NCBI GenBank assembly: GCA_017521405.1
Contig: JAFXCP010000013.1
Location: forward strand, 1-48,044
Direction: 5' to 3'
Source of the DNA: Akkermansia sp.
Lineage (GTDB): Bacteria; Verrucomicrobiota; Verrucomicrobiia; Verrucomicrobiales; Akkermansiaceae
Length of the DNA stretch: 48,044 nt
The notes under the pieces are model-generated. The model searched no databases, was not told the origin of the DNA, and worked only from the letters and a program-made list of their open reading frames with translations. Shown here piece by piece: positions 1 through 8,849 of the stretch. Each line of letters begins with the position of its first letter. Within the stretch, counting starts at the first letter, position 1. The translations under genes were made by a program, and so were the position numbers.

Positions 1-39
1 CCCCCCCTTTTTCCACTGCCGATACAAGCAGCTTAAAGA

Positions 40-67
40 CCGCCCCGCATAGGGGCGGCCTTTTTTT
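40..67 (+). terminator. Rho-independent terminator of the gene upstream of the window
   Basis: A 7-bp GC stem (CCGCCCC at 40-46, GGGCGG-type arm at 52-58) with a 5-nt loop is followed by CC and seven T. It ends transcription entering from the left, so nuoB probably has its own promoter. Confidence 0.85.
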
Positions 68-122
68 GGTGTTCCTGCCCGCCGGAATGCACCCCGGCAT
101 GGGAGAGAATGCCAAATTTGGC

Positions 123-150
123 TTGCGTTTCAGCAGAAATTCGGTATGCT
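123..150 (+). promoter_or_regulatory. Predicted promoter of nuoB
   Basis: A -35 TTGCGT (123-128) and -10 TATGCT (145-150) are 16 bp apart. The predicted start near 157 lies upstream of ATG 190 and downstream of the ATG at 109, which supports 190 as the nuoB start. Confidence 0.5.
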
Positions 151-189
151 AGTCCCAGCGGAGCAGACACGACCCCGCAGTGTACCGTT

Positions 190-777
190 ATGGCTAGCGA
201 CAATCTTCAGGAAATCGAGACCAATTTCATGTGCGACCCGGATGCAGACGGCGGATTCGTCTACACCACCGTGGAGGCCGCAATCAACTGGATGCACAAG
301 TACTCCCTGTGGCCAATGCCCATGGGAACCTCCTGCTGCGCTATTGAATACATGGCAGCTTCCTGCTCTCGCTATGATATTTCACGCTTCGGTGCAGAGG
401 TGAACCGCTATGCTCCTCGCCAAGCGGACTTTATGTTTATCTGCGGCACGATTACCTACAAGATGGCTGCTTTGGTACGCCGCATTTGGGACCAGATGCC
501 GGAGCCGAAATGGTGCATTGCCTGCGGTGCCTGCGCCTGCACAGGCGGCATGTTCCGCAGTTATTCCGTGCTGCAGGGTGTGGATAAAATTGTACCGGTG
601 GATGTGTATATTTCCGGCTGCCCGCCCCGCCCGGAGGCACTGCTGCAAGGTCTTATCACGCTTCAGGATAAGATTATGGCCACGGATCACCCGCTGAAAG
701 GCTTCTTCAAGGAACACGACCTTCGCAAAGCGCCGAATGCCGCCACCATTCCTGCCAACGTCATTACACAGGACTAA
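190..777 (+). CDS. nuoB: NADH-quinone oxidoreductase subunit B (complex I)
   Basis: NuoB is the peripheral-arm subunit that binds cluster N2, the last iron-sulfur centre before quinone. Visible family motifs are GTSCCAIEYMA (adjacent cysteines), CGACACTGGMF and VYISGCPPRPEA, which together supply the four cluster ligands. The length of 195 residues is normal. An in-frame ATG at 109 would add 27 non-conserved residues and lies upstream of the predicted transcription start, so ATG 190 is preferred. nuoC follows after 21 nt, but nuoA is not in front: a terminator ends the preceding unit. The complex is presumably completed by nuo genes elsewhere in the genome. Confidence 0.96.
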   Translation: MASDNLQEIETNFMCDPDADGGFVYTTVEAAINWMHKYSLWPMPMGTSCCAIEYMAASCSRYDISRFGAEVNRYAPRQADFMFICGTITYKMAALVRRIWDQMPEPKWCIACGACACTGGMFRSYSVLQGVDKIVPVDVYISGCPPRPEALLQGLITLQDKIMATDHPLKGFFKEHDLRKAPNAATIPANVITQD

Positions 778-798
778 ACCCATTTCCCCATTTTCTCT

Positions 799-1374
799 AT
801 GTCCACGCTTTCTGAACTCCAGACCGCAGCCGCAGAAAAAATTTGCACCCGTTTTCCGCAGATTACCCGCAAGGAATTCCGTGGTGATATTACCCTGACC
901 ATCCGACCGGAGGATTTGGTAGCCGCCATGCGATTTGCCCGCGACACCTGCGGATTCGACATGCTGGTATGCGTTTCCTCTGTGGATCATCTGGGGCAGG
1001 AGCCCCGCTACGAGGTGAACTACACCATCACCCAAGCGGAGACCGGGGCTAACCTGCTGGTGCGTACCCCCGTGAGCGAGGCAGAAAATGCCGTACCCAG
1101 CGTAGTACCCGTGTGGCGCTCTGCCAACTGGCTGGAACGCGAGCAGTACGATTTGATGGGCATAGAATTCACCGGGCATCCGGATTTACGCCGCATCATG
1201 ATGTGGGAGGGCTACCCCTACCACCCGCTACGCAAGGATTTCCCGGTAGCCGGCAAGGATTTCGAGCAAGCAGGTGTGGCCTTCACCCAAAAAGCACCCA
1301 CCGGCGGAGCCCCCTTCATCACCGTGCCGGGTGGCAAAACGGCCGCAGACCGCGAGCCACGCTCTCGCGGTTAA
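799..1374 (+). CDS. nuoC: NADH-quinone oxidoreductase subunit C (complex I, 30 kDa)
   Basis: NuoC is a hydrophilic connecting-arm subunit packed against NuoB and NuoD. The signature region reads EREQYDLMGIEFTGHPDLRR followed by MMWEGYPYHPLRKDFP, matching the 30-kDa subunit pattern (Asp-x-x-Gly-x-x-Phe-x-Gly-His-Pro ... Pro-Leu-Arg-Lys-Asp). At 191 residues it is a stand-alone NuoC, not the NuoCD fusion of enterobacteria. The leader before ATG 799 is C/T-rich with no Shine-Dalgarno sequence. It is cotranscribed with nuoB, but a lipoprotein gene follows instead of nuoD, so this is a split nuo locus. Confidence 0.96.
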   Translation: MSTLSELQTAAAEKICTRFPQITRKEFRGDITLTIRPEDLVAAMRFARDTCGFDMLVCVSSVDHLGQEPRYEVNYTITQAETGANLLVRTPVSEAENAVPSVVPVWRSANWLEREQYDLMGIEFTGHPDLRRIMMWEGYPYHPLRKDFPVAGKDFEQAGVAFTQKAPTGGAPFITVPGGKTAADREPRSRG

Positions 1375-1420
1375 CGGAACGCCCCCTCGCAGCCGCGCAT
1401 CCCCCCTCCTTTTTCACCCC

Positions 1421-2023
1421 ATGAAGCGGCTTTTCCACACACTCCGAACACTGCTGCCCCTTGCGGCAGCAGTCGTGGTATTATCCCTATCCGCCTGCGT
1501 AAGCCAGCGCCCCCACAGCCCGGTACAACCTATTAGAGGAATACGGGCTACACTGGAACAGCAAATGGAACTGATGCAGCCGGAGGATTGGCTGCTTATT
1601 GCCCCGGAGGAAAGTGTGGTGCAAGCCACAGCCCATCTGGCACCCCAGCAACTTGTACTGGATGCCGGGAGCCCCGCCGTACTGCGAGAGGTGCTGGATT
1701 TGCTGGAAAGCGAGGGTAAGCTGGAAGCCCAGTTGCTTGTAAGCCGGGAAACCACCCAATCCTTCACCCCGGGAAGCGCTCGCTACCGCCGCCACCTCCG
1801 CAGCCTGCTGAGTGGGCGTTACCACCGCCAAGTGGACGAGCGGATTATTGCAGCACAATTACGCAACTGCGCCCCGGGCTGCCATGTACTCATCCTGCGC
1901 ACCAATACCACCCAGCCCCACAGCACCATTGCCCTGCGCCTTACCCAGCCCATCAACTACGCACCTCCGCCCCTTCCCATAGGCGGACTTGATACTTACC
2001 AGCATGCCGACGCTCAGCCCTGA
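1421..2023 (+). CDS. Hypothetical lipoprotein
   Basis: The 200-residue product starts with a charged n-region (MKRLFHTLRT), a hydrophobic stretch and lipobox LSAC (Cys26), so it should be exported and lipidated by LspA. ATG 1421 is chosen because it puts the signal peptide at the N terminus; the frame is open further upstream but without signal-like sequence. The mature part is about 175 residues with no motif I can name, an LVSRETTQSFTPGSARYRR segment and two cysteines (NCAPGC). It lies 46 nt after nuoC and its 3' end overlaps the next gene by 20 nt, suggesting cotranscription. No function is assigned. Confidence 0.75.
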   Translation: MKRLFHTLRTLLPLAAAVVVLSLSACVSQRPHSPVQPIRGIRATLEQQMELMQPEDWLLIAPEESVVQATAHLAPQQLVLDAGSPAVLREVLDLLESEGKLEAQLLVSRETTQSFTPGSARYRRHLRSLLSGRYHRQVDERIIAAQLRNCAPGCHVLILRTNTTQPHSTIALRLTQPINYAPPPLPIGGLDTYQHADAQP

Positions 2024-2324
2024 CCAAGACCCCATAGCCCGCGCTCAAGCATGGGTGGGGGATGCCGTACTCGCCCTCTATGTACGCGAGTGGATTCTCT
2101 CCTTCCGTGGGGAAATAGATGGTGCACTCTTCGTCGAATTCACCAGCAATAATTTCTTGCGCCTCACAGGCAATGCCACGGGAGTGGAAGCCCAAATAGG
2201 CCGCATATACAAAGCGGAGGGGCTGCAAGCCGCCAATGCGTGGATTGAAGAAAACCTGCGCCCCCGCATGGAGCAACGCCTGCACAAGCTCCGCTCCGTT
2301 CACCCCCACCACGGTAAAAAATAA
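2004..2324 (+). CDS. Mini-III-like ribonuclease III domain protein
   Basis: This 106-residue protein resembles a lone RNase III catalytic domain. Two segments fit the family: AQAWVGDAVLALYVREWIL, corresponding to the signature helix with its conserved Gly-Asp-Ala-Val, and GVEAQIGRIYKAEGLQAAN, corresponding to the second acidic motif (Glu-Ala-x-Ile-Gly-x-x-Tyr). There is no double-stranded RNA-binding domain. Mini-III enzymes in Firmicutes mature 23S rRNA; that role here is inference. ATG 2004 is preferred to the in-frame TTG at 1989. The gene overlaps the preceding lipoprotein gene and is 17 nt from xth. Confidence 0.75.
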   Translation: MPTLSPDQDPIARAQAWVGDAVLALYVREWILSFRGEIDGALFVEFTSNNFLRLTGNATGVEAQIGRIYKAEGLQAANAWIEENLRPRMEQRLHKLRSVHPHHGKK

Positions 2325-2341
2325 GCATTTATCCCCGCCCC

Positions 2342-3100
2342 ATGAAACTCGTTAGCTGGAATGTAAACGGCATCCGCGCCACTTTGGGTAAAGGCTTGGC
2401 CGAAAAAATGGATACCTTGCAGGCGGATGTCCTCTGCTTGCAGGAAGTAAAAGCCCGCCCGGAGCAAGTGAGCGACCTCTGGCTAGCCTCCTGGCCCTAT
2501 GCGCTGTGGAATCCGGCCCAGCGCCCGGGCTATTCCGGCGTACTCATCCTTTCCCGCATAGAACCGCTCAGCACCCATCTGGGCATCGACTGCCCGGAGC
2601 ATGATACGGAAGGACGCGTAGCTACTATGGAGTTCCCGGATTTTTACTTGGTGAACTGCTACACGCCCAATTCTCAAAATGAACTGGCTCGCCTACCCTA
2701 TCGCCAAGAGTGGGATGCTGCCTTCCGGGCCTATGTGTGCCGTTTGGCAGAAAGCAAACCCGTTGTCTTCTGCGGAGACCTCAACGTAGCCCACGAGGAA
2801 ATCGACCTCGCACGCCCGGCGGCAAACCACTTTAGTGCCGGTTTCTCGGACGAGGAGCGCGCCGGCTTCTCCGCCCTGCTGCAAAGCGGCTTTGCCGATA
2901 CCTTCCGCCGCCTCCACCCGGATGCCCGGGATTGTTACTCATGGTGGAGTTTCCGGGGTGGTGCCCGCGCTCGAAACGTGGGGTGGCGTATTGATTATTT
3001 CTGCGTATCAGAACCCCTGCTCCCCCGGGTGAAGAGCGCCGAGATTCATACCGATATTACCGGCTCCGACCACTGCCCGGTTTCTCTGGTACTCGACTGA
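2342..3100 (+). CDS. xth: Exodeoxyribonuclease III, AP endonuclease
   Basis: This enzyme cleaves DNA 5' to abasic sites in base-excision repair and has 3'-5' exonuclease activity. All family motifs are visible in order: SWNVNGIRA at the N terminus, LCLQEVKA with the metal-binding Glu, YSGVLIL, CYTPNSQ, FCGDLNVAHEEIDLA (active-site Asp and Asn), WWSFRG, GWRIDYF and the C-terminal SDHCPV with catalytic Asp-His. The length of 252 residues is typical of the ExoA/XthA class. It is the last gene of the apparent nuoB-to-xth run; no strong promoter of its own was seen. Confidence 0.95.
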   Translation: MKLVSWNVNGIRATLGKGLAEKMDTLQADVLCLQEVKARPEQVSDLWLASWPYALWNPAQRPGYSGVLILSRIEPLSTHLGIDCPEHDTEGRVATMEFPDFYLVNCYTPNSQNELARLPYRQEWDAAFRAYVCRLAESKPVVFCGDLNVAHEEIDLARPAANHFSAGFSDEERAGFSALLQSGFADTFRRLHPDARDCYSWWSFRGGARARNVGWRIDYFCVSEPLLPRVKSAEIHTDITGSDHCPVSLVLD

Positions 3101-3124
3101 GGCTCCCCCTCCCCCGAGGAGAAC

Positions 3125-3148
3125 CCGGCAACCCCATGCTTTTGCCGG
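3125..3148 (+). terminator. Weak hairpin after xth
   Basis: Inverted arms CCGGCAA (3125-3131) and TTGCCGG (3142-3148) enclose a 10-nt loop. No T-tract follows, so termination here is uncertain. Confidence 0.35.
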
Positions 3149-3217
3149 CCGCATGAGTGCAAAGTGCCGCCCCCAGCAGGTCGGTGAGAAGAAGTGTGGG
3201 AAAATGGAGGGGGGGAC

Positions 3218-3340
3218 ATGTACACGCAAGAAAAAAGACCGGCTCGACCTTGCAAATTCTGCGGCCAATGCAAACCTCCTCTTTCATTTTTGAAAAAAGG
3301 GGCAATATTCATCCTTTCCAAAACTGTTCTGCTATGGTAG
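3218..3340 (+). CDS. Possible small cysteine-rich ORF
   Basis: An ATG at 3218 opens a 40-codon frame ending at TAG 3338-3340. A near-perfect GGAGG (3206-3210) sits 7 nt upstream, which stands out because almost no gene here has a Shine-Dalgarno sequence. The predicted peptide has a basic N terminus, then CKFCGQCKPP (three cysteines in a CxxCxxC spacing) and a hydrophobic C-terminal third. Its stop codon lies inside the predicted guaA -10 box. The spacing could be chance in a G-rich stretch. Conservation of the frame in related genomes would decide it. Confidence 0.22.
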   Translation: MYTQEKRPARPCKFCGQCKPPLSFLKKGAIFILSKTVLLW

Positions 3341-3343
3341 AAT
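3315..3343 (+). promoter_or_regulatory. Predicted promoter of guaA
   Basis: A -35 TTTCCA (3315-3320), 17-bp spacer and -10 TAGAAT (3338-3343) place the transcript start near 3350, only about 6 nt before ATG 3356. Confidence 0.55.
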
Positions 3344-3355
3344 GCGGCCAGCGTT

Positions 3356-4879
3356 ATGACTCCCAAACACATTGTTGCCGTTATTGACTACGGCTCACAG
3401 TACACGCAGCTGATTGTGCGCCGTGTGCGTGAGCTGGGTTTCCTTGCCAAGCTCTATGCGCTTGAGGACCTGCACGAAATCTGCGAACCGGGTGCCATTA
3501 TCCTTTCCGGTGGTCCGCGCAGCACCTCCGAGCCGGATGCCCCGGATATCGATTTTGAATGGCTCACTTCCTTCAATGTTCCCGTACTGGGTGTATGCTA
3601 CGGCATGCAGCTTCTGAATGTGAAAACAGGTGGCACTGTGCGCCCCAGTAACAAGCGCGAATATGGTCCCGCCGCCCTCTTGCCGGAGAAGTTGGAAGGT
3701 CTGTATGCAGACATGTCCCCCTCCTCCCAAGTATGGATGAGCCACTCCGACACTGTGGACCACTTGGCCGATAACTGCCGCGTTATCGCCCGCAACAGCG
3801 AAGGCGTGCCGGTTTCCCTCCAGTGGGGAGAGCGCATGTTCGGCATCCAATTCCACCCGGAGGTAACCCACTCCCACGAGGGGCGCACCATCCTGAAAAA
3901 TTTCCTCTCCTATGCCACAAACCTTGCCCGCTTCGATATTGGTGATTTCAAGCGAGAACTCATCGAAGATATCCGCGCCAAAGTGGGCAACAAGCAGGTG
4001 GTATGCGGCGTTTCCGGCGGTGTGGATAGCACCGTACTGGCCGTACTCCTGCACGAAGCCGGCGTAAACGTGCGCTGCATCTTCGTGGATAACGGACTCC
4101 TTCGCAAGGATGAAGCACGCGAGGTGCAAGCTAACTTCGAACGCATGGGCGTAAAAATCGAAACCGTGGATGCCTCCGCCCGCTTCTTGGAAGCACTGGC
4201 CGGAGAAACCGCCCCGGAAAAGAAGCGCCGCATCATCGGTAATCTCTTTATCGATGTGTTCTGGGATGCCGTGGGCGATGCGGAAATGCTGGCTCAGGGC
4301 ACCCTATACCCGGATGTGATTGAAAGTGCCTCCAATGCTAAGAGCAAAGCCTCCGTCATCAAAACACACCACAACCGCGTGGAACGCGTACTCAAGATGC
4401 AGGAGGAGGGCAAAGTGATTGAACCGCTCGCCTTCCTCTTCAAGGATGAAGTGCGCGAGCTGGGTGCTTCCATGGGCATTTCGCACGATATCCTGTGGCG
4501 CCACCCCTTCCCCGGGCCGGGCTTGGCTGTGCGCTGCCCCGGAGAGGTGACTAAGGAACGCCTCGACATCATCCGCGAGTGCGATGCCATCTTTATCGGC
4601 ACTCTGCGTAAATGGGATTGGTACGATAAGTGCTGGCAGGCATACGCCGGGCTCATCCCCGTTAAAACCGTAGGCGTAAAAGGCGATGAGCGCTCCTACG
4701 AATTCGCCACCAACCTGCGCGCCATCGTCTCCGAGGATGCCATGACGGCCGATTGGGTACAGCTGCCATACGATTTGCTGCGAGAAGCCTCCAACCGCAT
4801 CCTCAACGAGGTATCCGGCATCAACCGCGTGCTGTTCGACATCAGCACCAAGCCGCCGGCATCCATCGAATGGGAATAA
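3356..4879 (+). CDS. guaA: GMP synthase (glutamine-hydrolysing)
   Basis: GuaA aminates XMP to GMP using glutamine and ATP. The N-terminal class I glutamine amidotransferase domain (about 1-195) carries the nucleophile Cys81 in GVCYGMQLL and the His167/Glu169 pair in FHPEVTHS. The ATP-pyrophosphatase domain follows with its P-loop SGGVDS at 220-225. The C-terminal dimerisation domain contains HPFPGPGLAVRC and ends in the canonical SIEWE. The length of 507 residues is normal. It is a single-gene unit with its own promoter and a strong terminator 32 nt past the stop. Confidence 0.98.
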   Translation: MTPKHIVAVIDYGSQYTQLIVRRVRELGFLAKLYALEDLHEICEPGAIILSGGPRSTSEPDAPDIDFEWLTSFNVPVLGVCYGMQLLNVKTGGTVRPSNKREYGPAALLPEKLEGLYADMSPSSQVWMSHSDTVDHLADNCRVIARNSEGVPVSLQWGERMFGIQFHPEVTHSHEGRTILKNFLSYATNLARFDIGDFKRELIEDIRAKVGNKQVVCGVSGGVDSTVLAVLLHEAGVNVRCIFVDNGLLRKDEAREVQANFERMGVKIETVDASARFLEALAGETAPEKKRRIIGNLFIDVFWDAVGDAEMLAQGTLYPDVIESASNAKSKASVIKTHHNRVERVLKMQEEGKVIEPLAFLFKDEVRELGASMGISHDILWRHPFPGPGLAVRCPGEVTKERLDIIRECDAIFIGTLRKWDWYDKCWQAYAGLIPVKTVGVKGDERSYEFATNLRAIVSEDAMTADWVQLPYDLLREASNRILNEVSGINRVLFDISTKPPASIEWE

Positions 4880-4910
4880 TGCCCCACCGGGGCAACCGGC
4901 TCACTTTTAC

Positions 4911-4942
4911 ATCAGGCGCAGTAAACTGCGCCTGATTTTTTT
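4911..4942 (+). terminator. Rho-independent terminator of guaA
   Basis: A perfect 11-bp stem (ATCAGGCGCAG / CTGCGCCTGAT) with a TAAA loop is followed by a T-tract. Confidence 0.92.
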
Positions 4943-5017
4943 GCTGCATCGTTTTTTTTACTCGTAATCAAAAATGAAAATGTGTAGAATGCGGGCAGTA
5001 CACGTTCAACTCCCGGC

Positions 5018-5881
5018 ATGAAGCAATTATTCTCCTATGCAAGTCTACTGTGTTGTGCTCTGGCGGCATGCGTTTTCACTTCCTGCGGTGATCCGTACGA
5101 GAAGGACAAGCCCCAATTTTCAGACATACAAGACCTCAACTCCCCGGATTATCGCGTAGGCCTTCCGCTGGAAGCCACAGCCATGTACAAAGGAGAAACT
5201 GAGCTTGCCAAAGCACGCCCCAGTTATTTCAACAGCCACCACGCTGCATACTCCGCCCTTTTGCAGGAAAAAATAGAAGCCTATGTGTTTGATAGCCACA
5301 CGTTGGAATACGTGGCAGCCCATACGCCGGATTTCGAAATCCTCCCCGGCAATATCGGCACAGTAGATATCGCTATTGGTATTTCTCCGAATAATGCCAC
5401 CCTCGTATCAAGCATCAACGACTTTATCGATGCCTATAAAACGAATGGCACCTATAAGGAGATGTACGCCCGATGGATTCAACTCAATAACCAAAAGAAT
5501 GACCCCTACTCCGGAGCCGGAGTACCGGTCATGCCCAAAATCGAAGCCCCGGCCAATCCCACCCGCACCCTAGTAGTAGGCACGTGCAGCCAGCTGGCTC
5601 CCATGTGCTTCCCTGCCGTCAACGAGGAAGGTGAATCCACGCTTATTGGTTTCGATGTGGAGCTGCTCCAACGCTTAGCTCGCCACCTGAACGCAAGAAT
5701 TGAATTACGGGATATGGACTACGTAACCCTCATCAATAAACTGGCCAGCGGTGAGCTGGACCTCGTGGTGGCCGGGCTGAACAAGACCGCCGAACGCGAA
5801 GAACGTGTTCTCTTCAGCAAGAACTACATCGAATCCCGCATTGTGGCCATGGTACGCACTACCCACACTAAGAAGAAATAA
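5018..5881 (+). CDS. Solute-binding (SBP_bac_3-like) lipoprotein with swapped lobe order
   Basis: A signal peptide with lipobox FTSC (Cys23) marks an outward-facing lipoprotein of 287 residues. Both halves resemble family 3 amino-acid-binding proteins, but in reverse order. Residues 45-153 (YRVGLP... to ...NGTYKEMYARWI) look like lobe 2 plus the C-terminal helix, which normally ends the protein. Residues 183-280 (RTLVVGTCSQLAPMCF, GFDVELLQRLA, GELDLVVAGLNKTAEREE) look like lobe 1, which normally begins it. A proline-rich linker (about 160-182) joins them. No permease or ATPase is adjacent, so the ligand and partner are unknown. A weak TAGAAT at 4985-4990 could be the -10. Confidence 0.85.
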   Translation: MKQLFSYASLLCCALAACVFTSCGDPYEKDKPQFSDIQDLNSPDYRVGLPLEATAMYKGETELAKARPSYFNSHHAAYSALLQEKIEAYVFDSHTLEYVAAHTPDFEILPGNIGTVDIAIGISPNNATLVSSINDFIDAYKTNGTYKEMYARWIQLNNQKNDPYSGAGVPVMPKIEAPANPTRTLVVGTCSQLAPMCFPAVNEEGESTLIGFDVELLQRLARHLNARIELRDMDYVTLINKLASGELDLVVAGLNKTAEREERVLFSKNYIESRIVAMVRTTHTKKK

Positions 5882-5947
5882 GCTGTAGACAGCCCTCGCT
5901 CCCCCGCTTCGGGAGAACTTTCCCCCGGTAGATGCAATGCTTTTTGA

Positions 5948-5976
5948 TTGCCAATCGGGGGAAAATGCTGTAATCT
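5948..5976 (+). promoter_or_regulatory. Predicted leaderless promoter of obgE
   Basis: TTGCCA (5948-5953), 17 bp, TAATCT (5971-5976). The predicted start coincides with ATG 5983, implying a leaderless mRNA. Confidence 0.6.
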
Positions 5977-5982
5977 CAGCGC

Positions 5983-7023
5983 ATGTTCGTAGATAACATC
6001 CGAATTTTTGCAAAAGCCGGCAAAGGCGGGAATGGTTTGGCCTCGTTCCGCCGCGAGAAGTTTGTGCCTCGCGGTGGTCCCGATGGCGGAGATGGAGGGG
6101 ATGGCGGCAGCGTAATTCTGGAGGTTAGCACCGGTACCAACGACCTGCGCTCCTATTTTTACGACCCCAAACTGATTGCCACGGACGGCATGCCCGGCAT
6201 GCATGCCCGCAAGCATGGGCGCGATGGCAAAACCGTTATCGGCAAAGTTCCTCCCGGCACCATTGTTTACCGCAGTAATGCTGCCACCATGCAGGAAGCC
6301 ACTTGGCTGGAACGCGAAGGCGATGGCATTGAACTGGAACAAATTGCCGACCTTACGGAACCCGGAGAACGATTCGTCCTCTGCCAGGGCGGCAAGGGCG
6401 GGCGCGGCAACTGGCACTTCCGCACAGCCACGGACCAAGCCCCCCTCAAATTCGAGTACGGCACGGAGGCAGAATCCGGCGTATTCTTTTTCGAGCTGCG
6501 CCGCATCGCCGATGCCGGGCTGGTGGGCTACCCGAATGCGGGCAAAAGCACACTACTTACAGCTATTTCCAACGCCACGCCGAAAGTGGCCAGCTACCCC
6601 TTCACCACACTGCAACCCATTGTGGGGGTGGTGGAGTTCGAGGACTATAACCGCTGCGTGGTGGCGGATATTCCCGGCATTATCGAGGGTGCTTCGCAAA
6701 ACCGAGGCTTAGGGCACGAGTTCCTGCGCCATATTATGCGCTGCCATGTGCTGCTCTTTGTGGTAGATATGACCGGTCTGGAACACGACCCCGTGGAAGC
6801 CATACAAACTCTCCGCAAGGAAATCAAACTCTACTCCGAGGAACTGGCTACACGCCCGTGGCTCATCATCGCCAATAAGATGGATGAGCCCTGCGCCGCA
6901 GAGAACCTCGACATCCTCCGCCAGCGCTTCCCCAAAGTGGAAATTCTCCCCCTCTCCGCCGCCATGGGCGAGGGTGTACCCGCCTTCAAGGAACGCTTGC
7001 AACAAATCCTCCAGCAAGGTTGA
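5983..7023 (+). CDS. obgE: Obg family GTPase
   Basis: ObgE/CgtA is an essential GTPase associated with 50S assembly and stress signalling. The glycine-rich Obg fold occupies residues 1-160 (KAGKGGNG, RGGPDGGDGGDGG, GGKGGRGNWHF). The GTPase domain follows with G1 GYPNAGKST at 182-190, switch region YPFTTL, G3 DIPGIIEGA and G4 NKMD. At 346 residues it lacks the extra C-terminal OCT domain of longer forms. The start agrees with the conserved MFVDN opening. A phosphoesterase gene follows after 10 nt and is probably cotranscribed. Confidence 0.98.
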   Translation: MFVDNIRIFAKAGKGGNGLASFRREKFVPRGGPDGGDGGDGGSVILEVSTGTNDLRSYFYDPKLIATDGMPGMHARKHGRDGKTVIGKVPPGTIVYRSNAATMQEATWLEREGDGIELEQIADLTEPGERFVLCQGGKGGRGNWHFRTATDQAPLKFEYGTEAESGVFFFELRRIADAGLVGYPNAGKSTLLTAISNATPKVASYPFTTLQPIVGVVEFEDYNRCVVADIPGIIEGASQNRGLGHEFLRHIMRCHVLLFVVDMTGLEHDPVEAIQTLRKEIKLYSEELATRPWLIIANKMDEPCAAENLDILRQRFPKVEILPLSAAMGEGVPAFKERLQQILQQG

Positions 7024-7033
7024 TTCCACGCTC

Positions 7034-7789
7034 GTGCTTGCCGCCATTCTAGCCGATGTTCATGCCAATCTGGAAGCCCTTCAGGCTGTGCTGGAGGATA
7101 TGGAAGTGCATGGTGCCTCCGGCATCATCGGACTGGGGGATTACATCGGCTTCAACGGCAATCCGGCGGAATGCCTGGCTCTGCTCCGCCCTAAATTTCT
7201 GGCCGCAGTGCGGGGAAACCACGAAGCCGCGCTGCTGGATCGCAGCGTCTTCGGCATCCCCATGTACAATAGCATGATGGACCGCACGGAGGATATGCTC
7301 CCCCCGCAAGATATTGCCTGGATACGCCGCCTCCCTCACCATGCACGCTGGGAAAACTGCCTACTTGGCCATGCCACCCCGGAGGCTCCTAAACGCTGGG
7401 GGCGCATTGCCAATGTGAACGAAGCCGCAAAAGTCTTTGCCGCCGTGCAGGAACGCGTGAGCTTCTTCGGCCATACCCACCGTGCCTCCGTCTTCCGCTT
7501 CCGGCACGGCAAAGTGGACCAAATCCCCGTGTGCTACGATGCCCGGGGCGATTTTACCCTCCACCTTCCCAGAGGGGAACGCTTCCTCATTAACCCCGGC
7601 TCCGTGGGCCAACCCCGCGATATGAACTGGCGCGCTGCCTATGCCCTCTTCTGCCCGGAAACCTTCACCCTCCACCTCCGCCGCGTGCCTTACAACGTGG
7701 AGCAAGCCGGCACCAAAATTGCCCGCACCGGTCTCCCGGATTCCTTTGCCCGGGCTCTCCTCCATGGTTCCTCCCCCACAGGGGATTAA
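7034..7789 (+). CDS. Calcineurin-like metallophosphoesterase
   Basis: The 251-residue protein has the two-metal phosphoesterase motifs in order: ILADVHANLEAL (Asp-x-His), GLGDYIG (Gly-Asp), VRGNHEA (Gly-Asn-His-Glu), a later HH-type site and FGHTHRA (Gly-His-x-His), then NPGSVGQPRD. It fits the YfcE/MJ0936-like family of phosphodiesterases; the substrate cannot be read from sequence. There is no ATG near the conserved N terminus; GTG 7034 places the first beta strand at residue 2 and lies just 10 nt after obgE, so it is the preferred start. Confidence 0.9.
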   Translation: MLAAILADVHANLEALQAVLEDMEVHGASGIIGLGDYIGFNGNPAECLALLRPKFLAAVRGNHEAALLDRSVFGIPMYNSMMDRTEDMLPPQDIAWIRRLPHHARWENCLLGHATPEAPKRWGRIANVNEAAKVFAAVQERVSFFGHTHRASVFRFRHGKVDQIPVCYDARGDFTLHLPRGERFLINPGSVGQPRDMNWRAAYALFCPETFTLHLRRVPYNVEQAGTKIARTGLPDSFARALLHGSSPTGD

Positions 7790-7922
7790 TGTTTCCACCG
7801 GTTTGCGCTTGGTTCTCTCCTGTATGCCCCACCCTCGCACAAGCGAAGCGATTCATACACCTGCCGGTTCAAAACAGGCATTCAACAAAGCTTCCCGCTT
7901 CTAATCATAGTTTTAACACACC

Positions 7923-8845
<923 letters not shown>

Positions 8846-8849
<4 letters not shown>

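Noticed and set aside
109..189. Longer nuoB beginning at ATG 109
   Set aside because: The added 27 residues match no NuoB sequence, and the predicted promoter lies inside this stretch.
3101..3217. Possible SRP, RNase P or other structured RNA before guaA
   Set aside because: I found none of the conserved core sequences; only one weak hairpin at 3125-3148 is visible.
7790..7922. TPP riboswitch or S-box before cysK-thiE-thiM
   Set aside because: The conserved TPP (CUGAGA, ACCUGA) or SAM aptamer motifs are not present.
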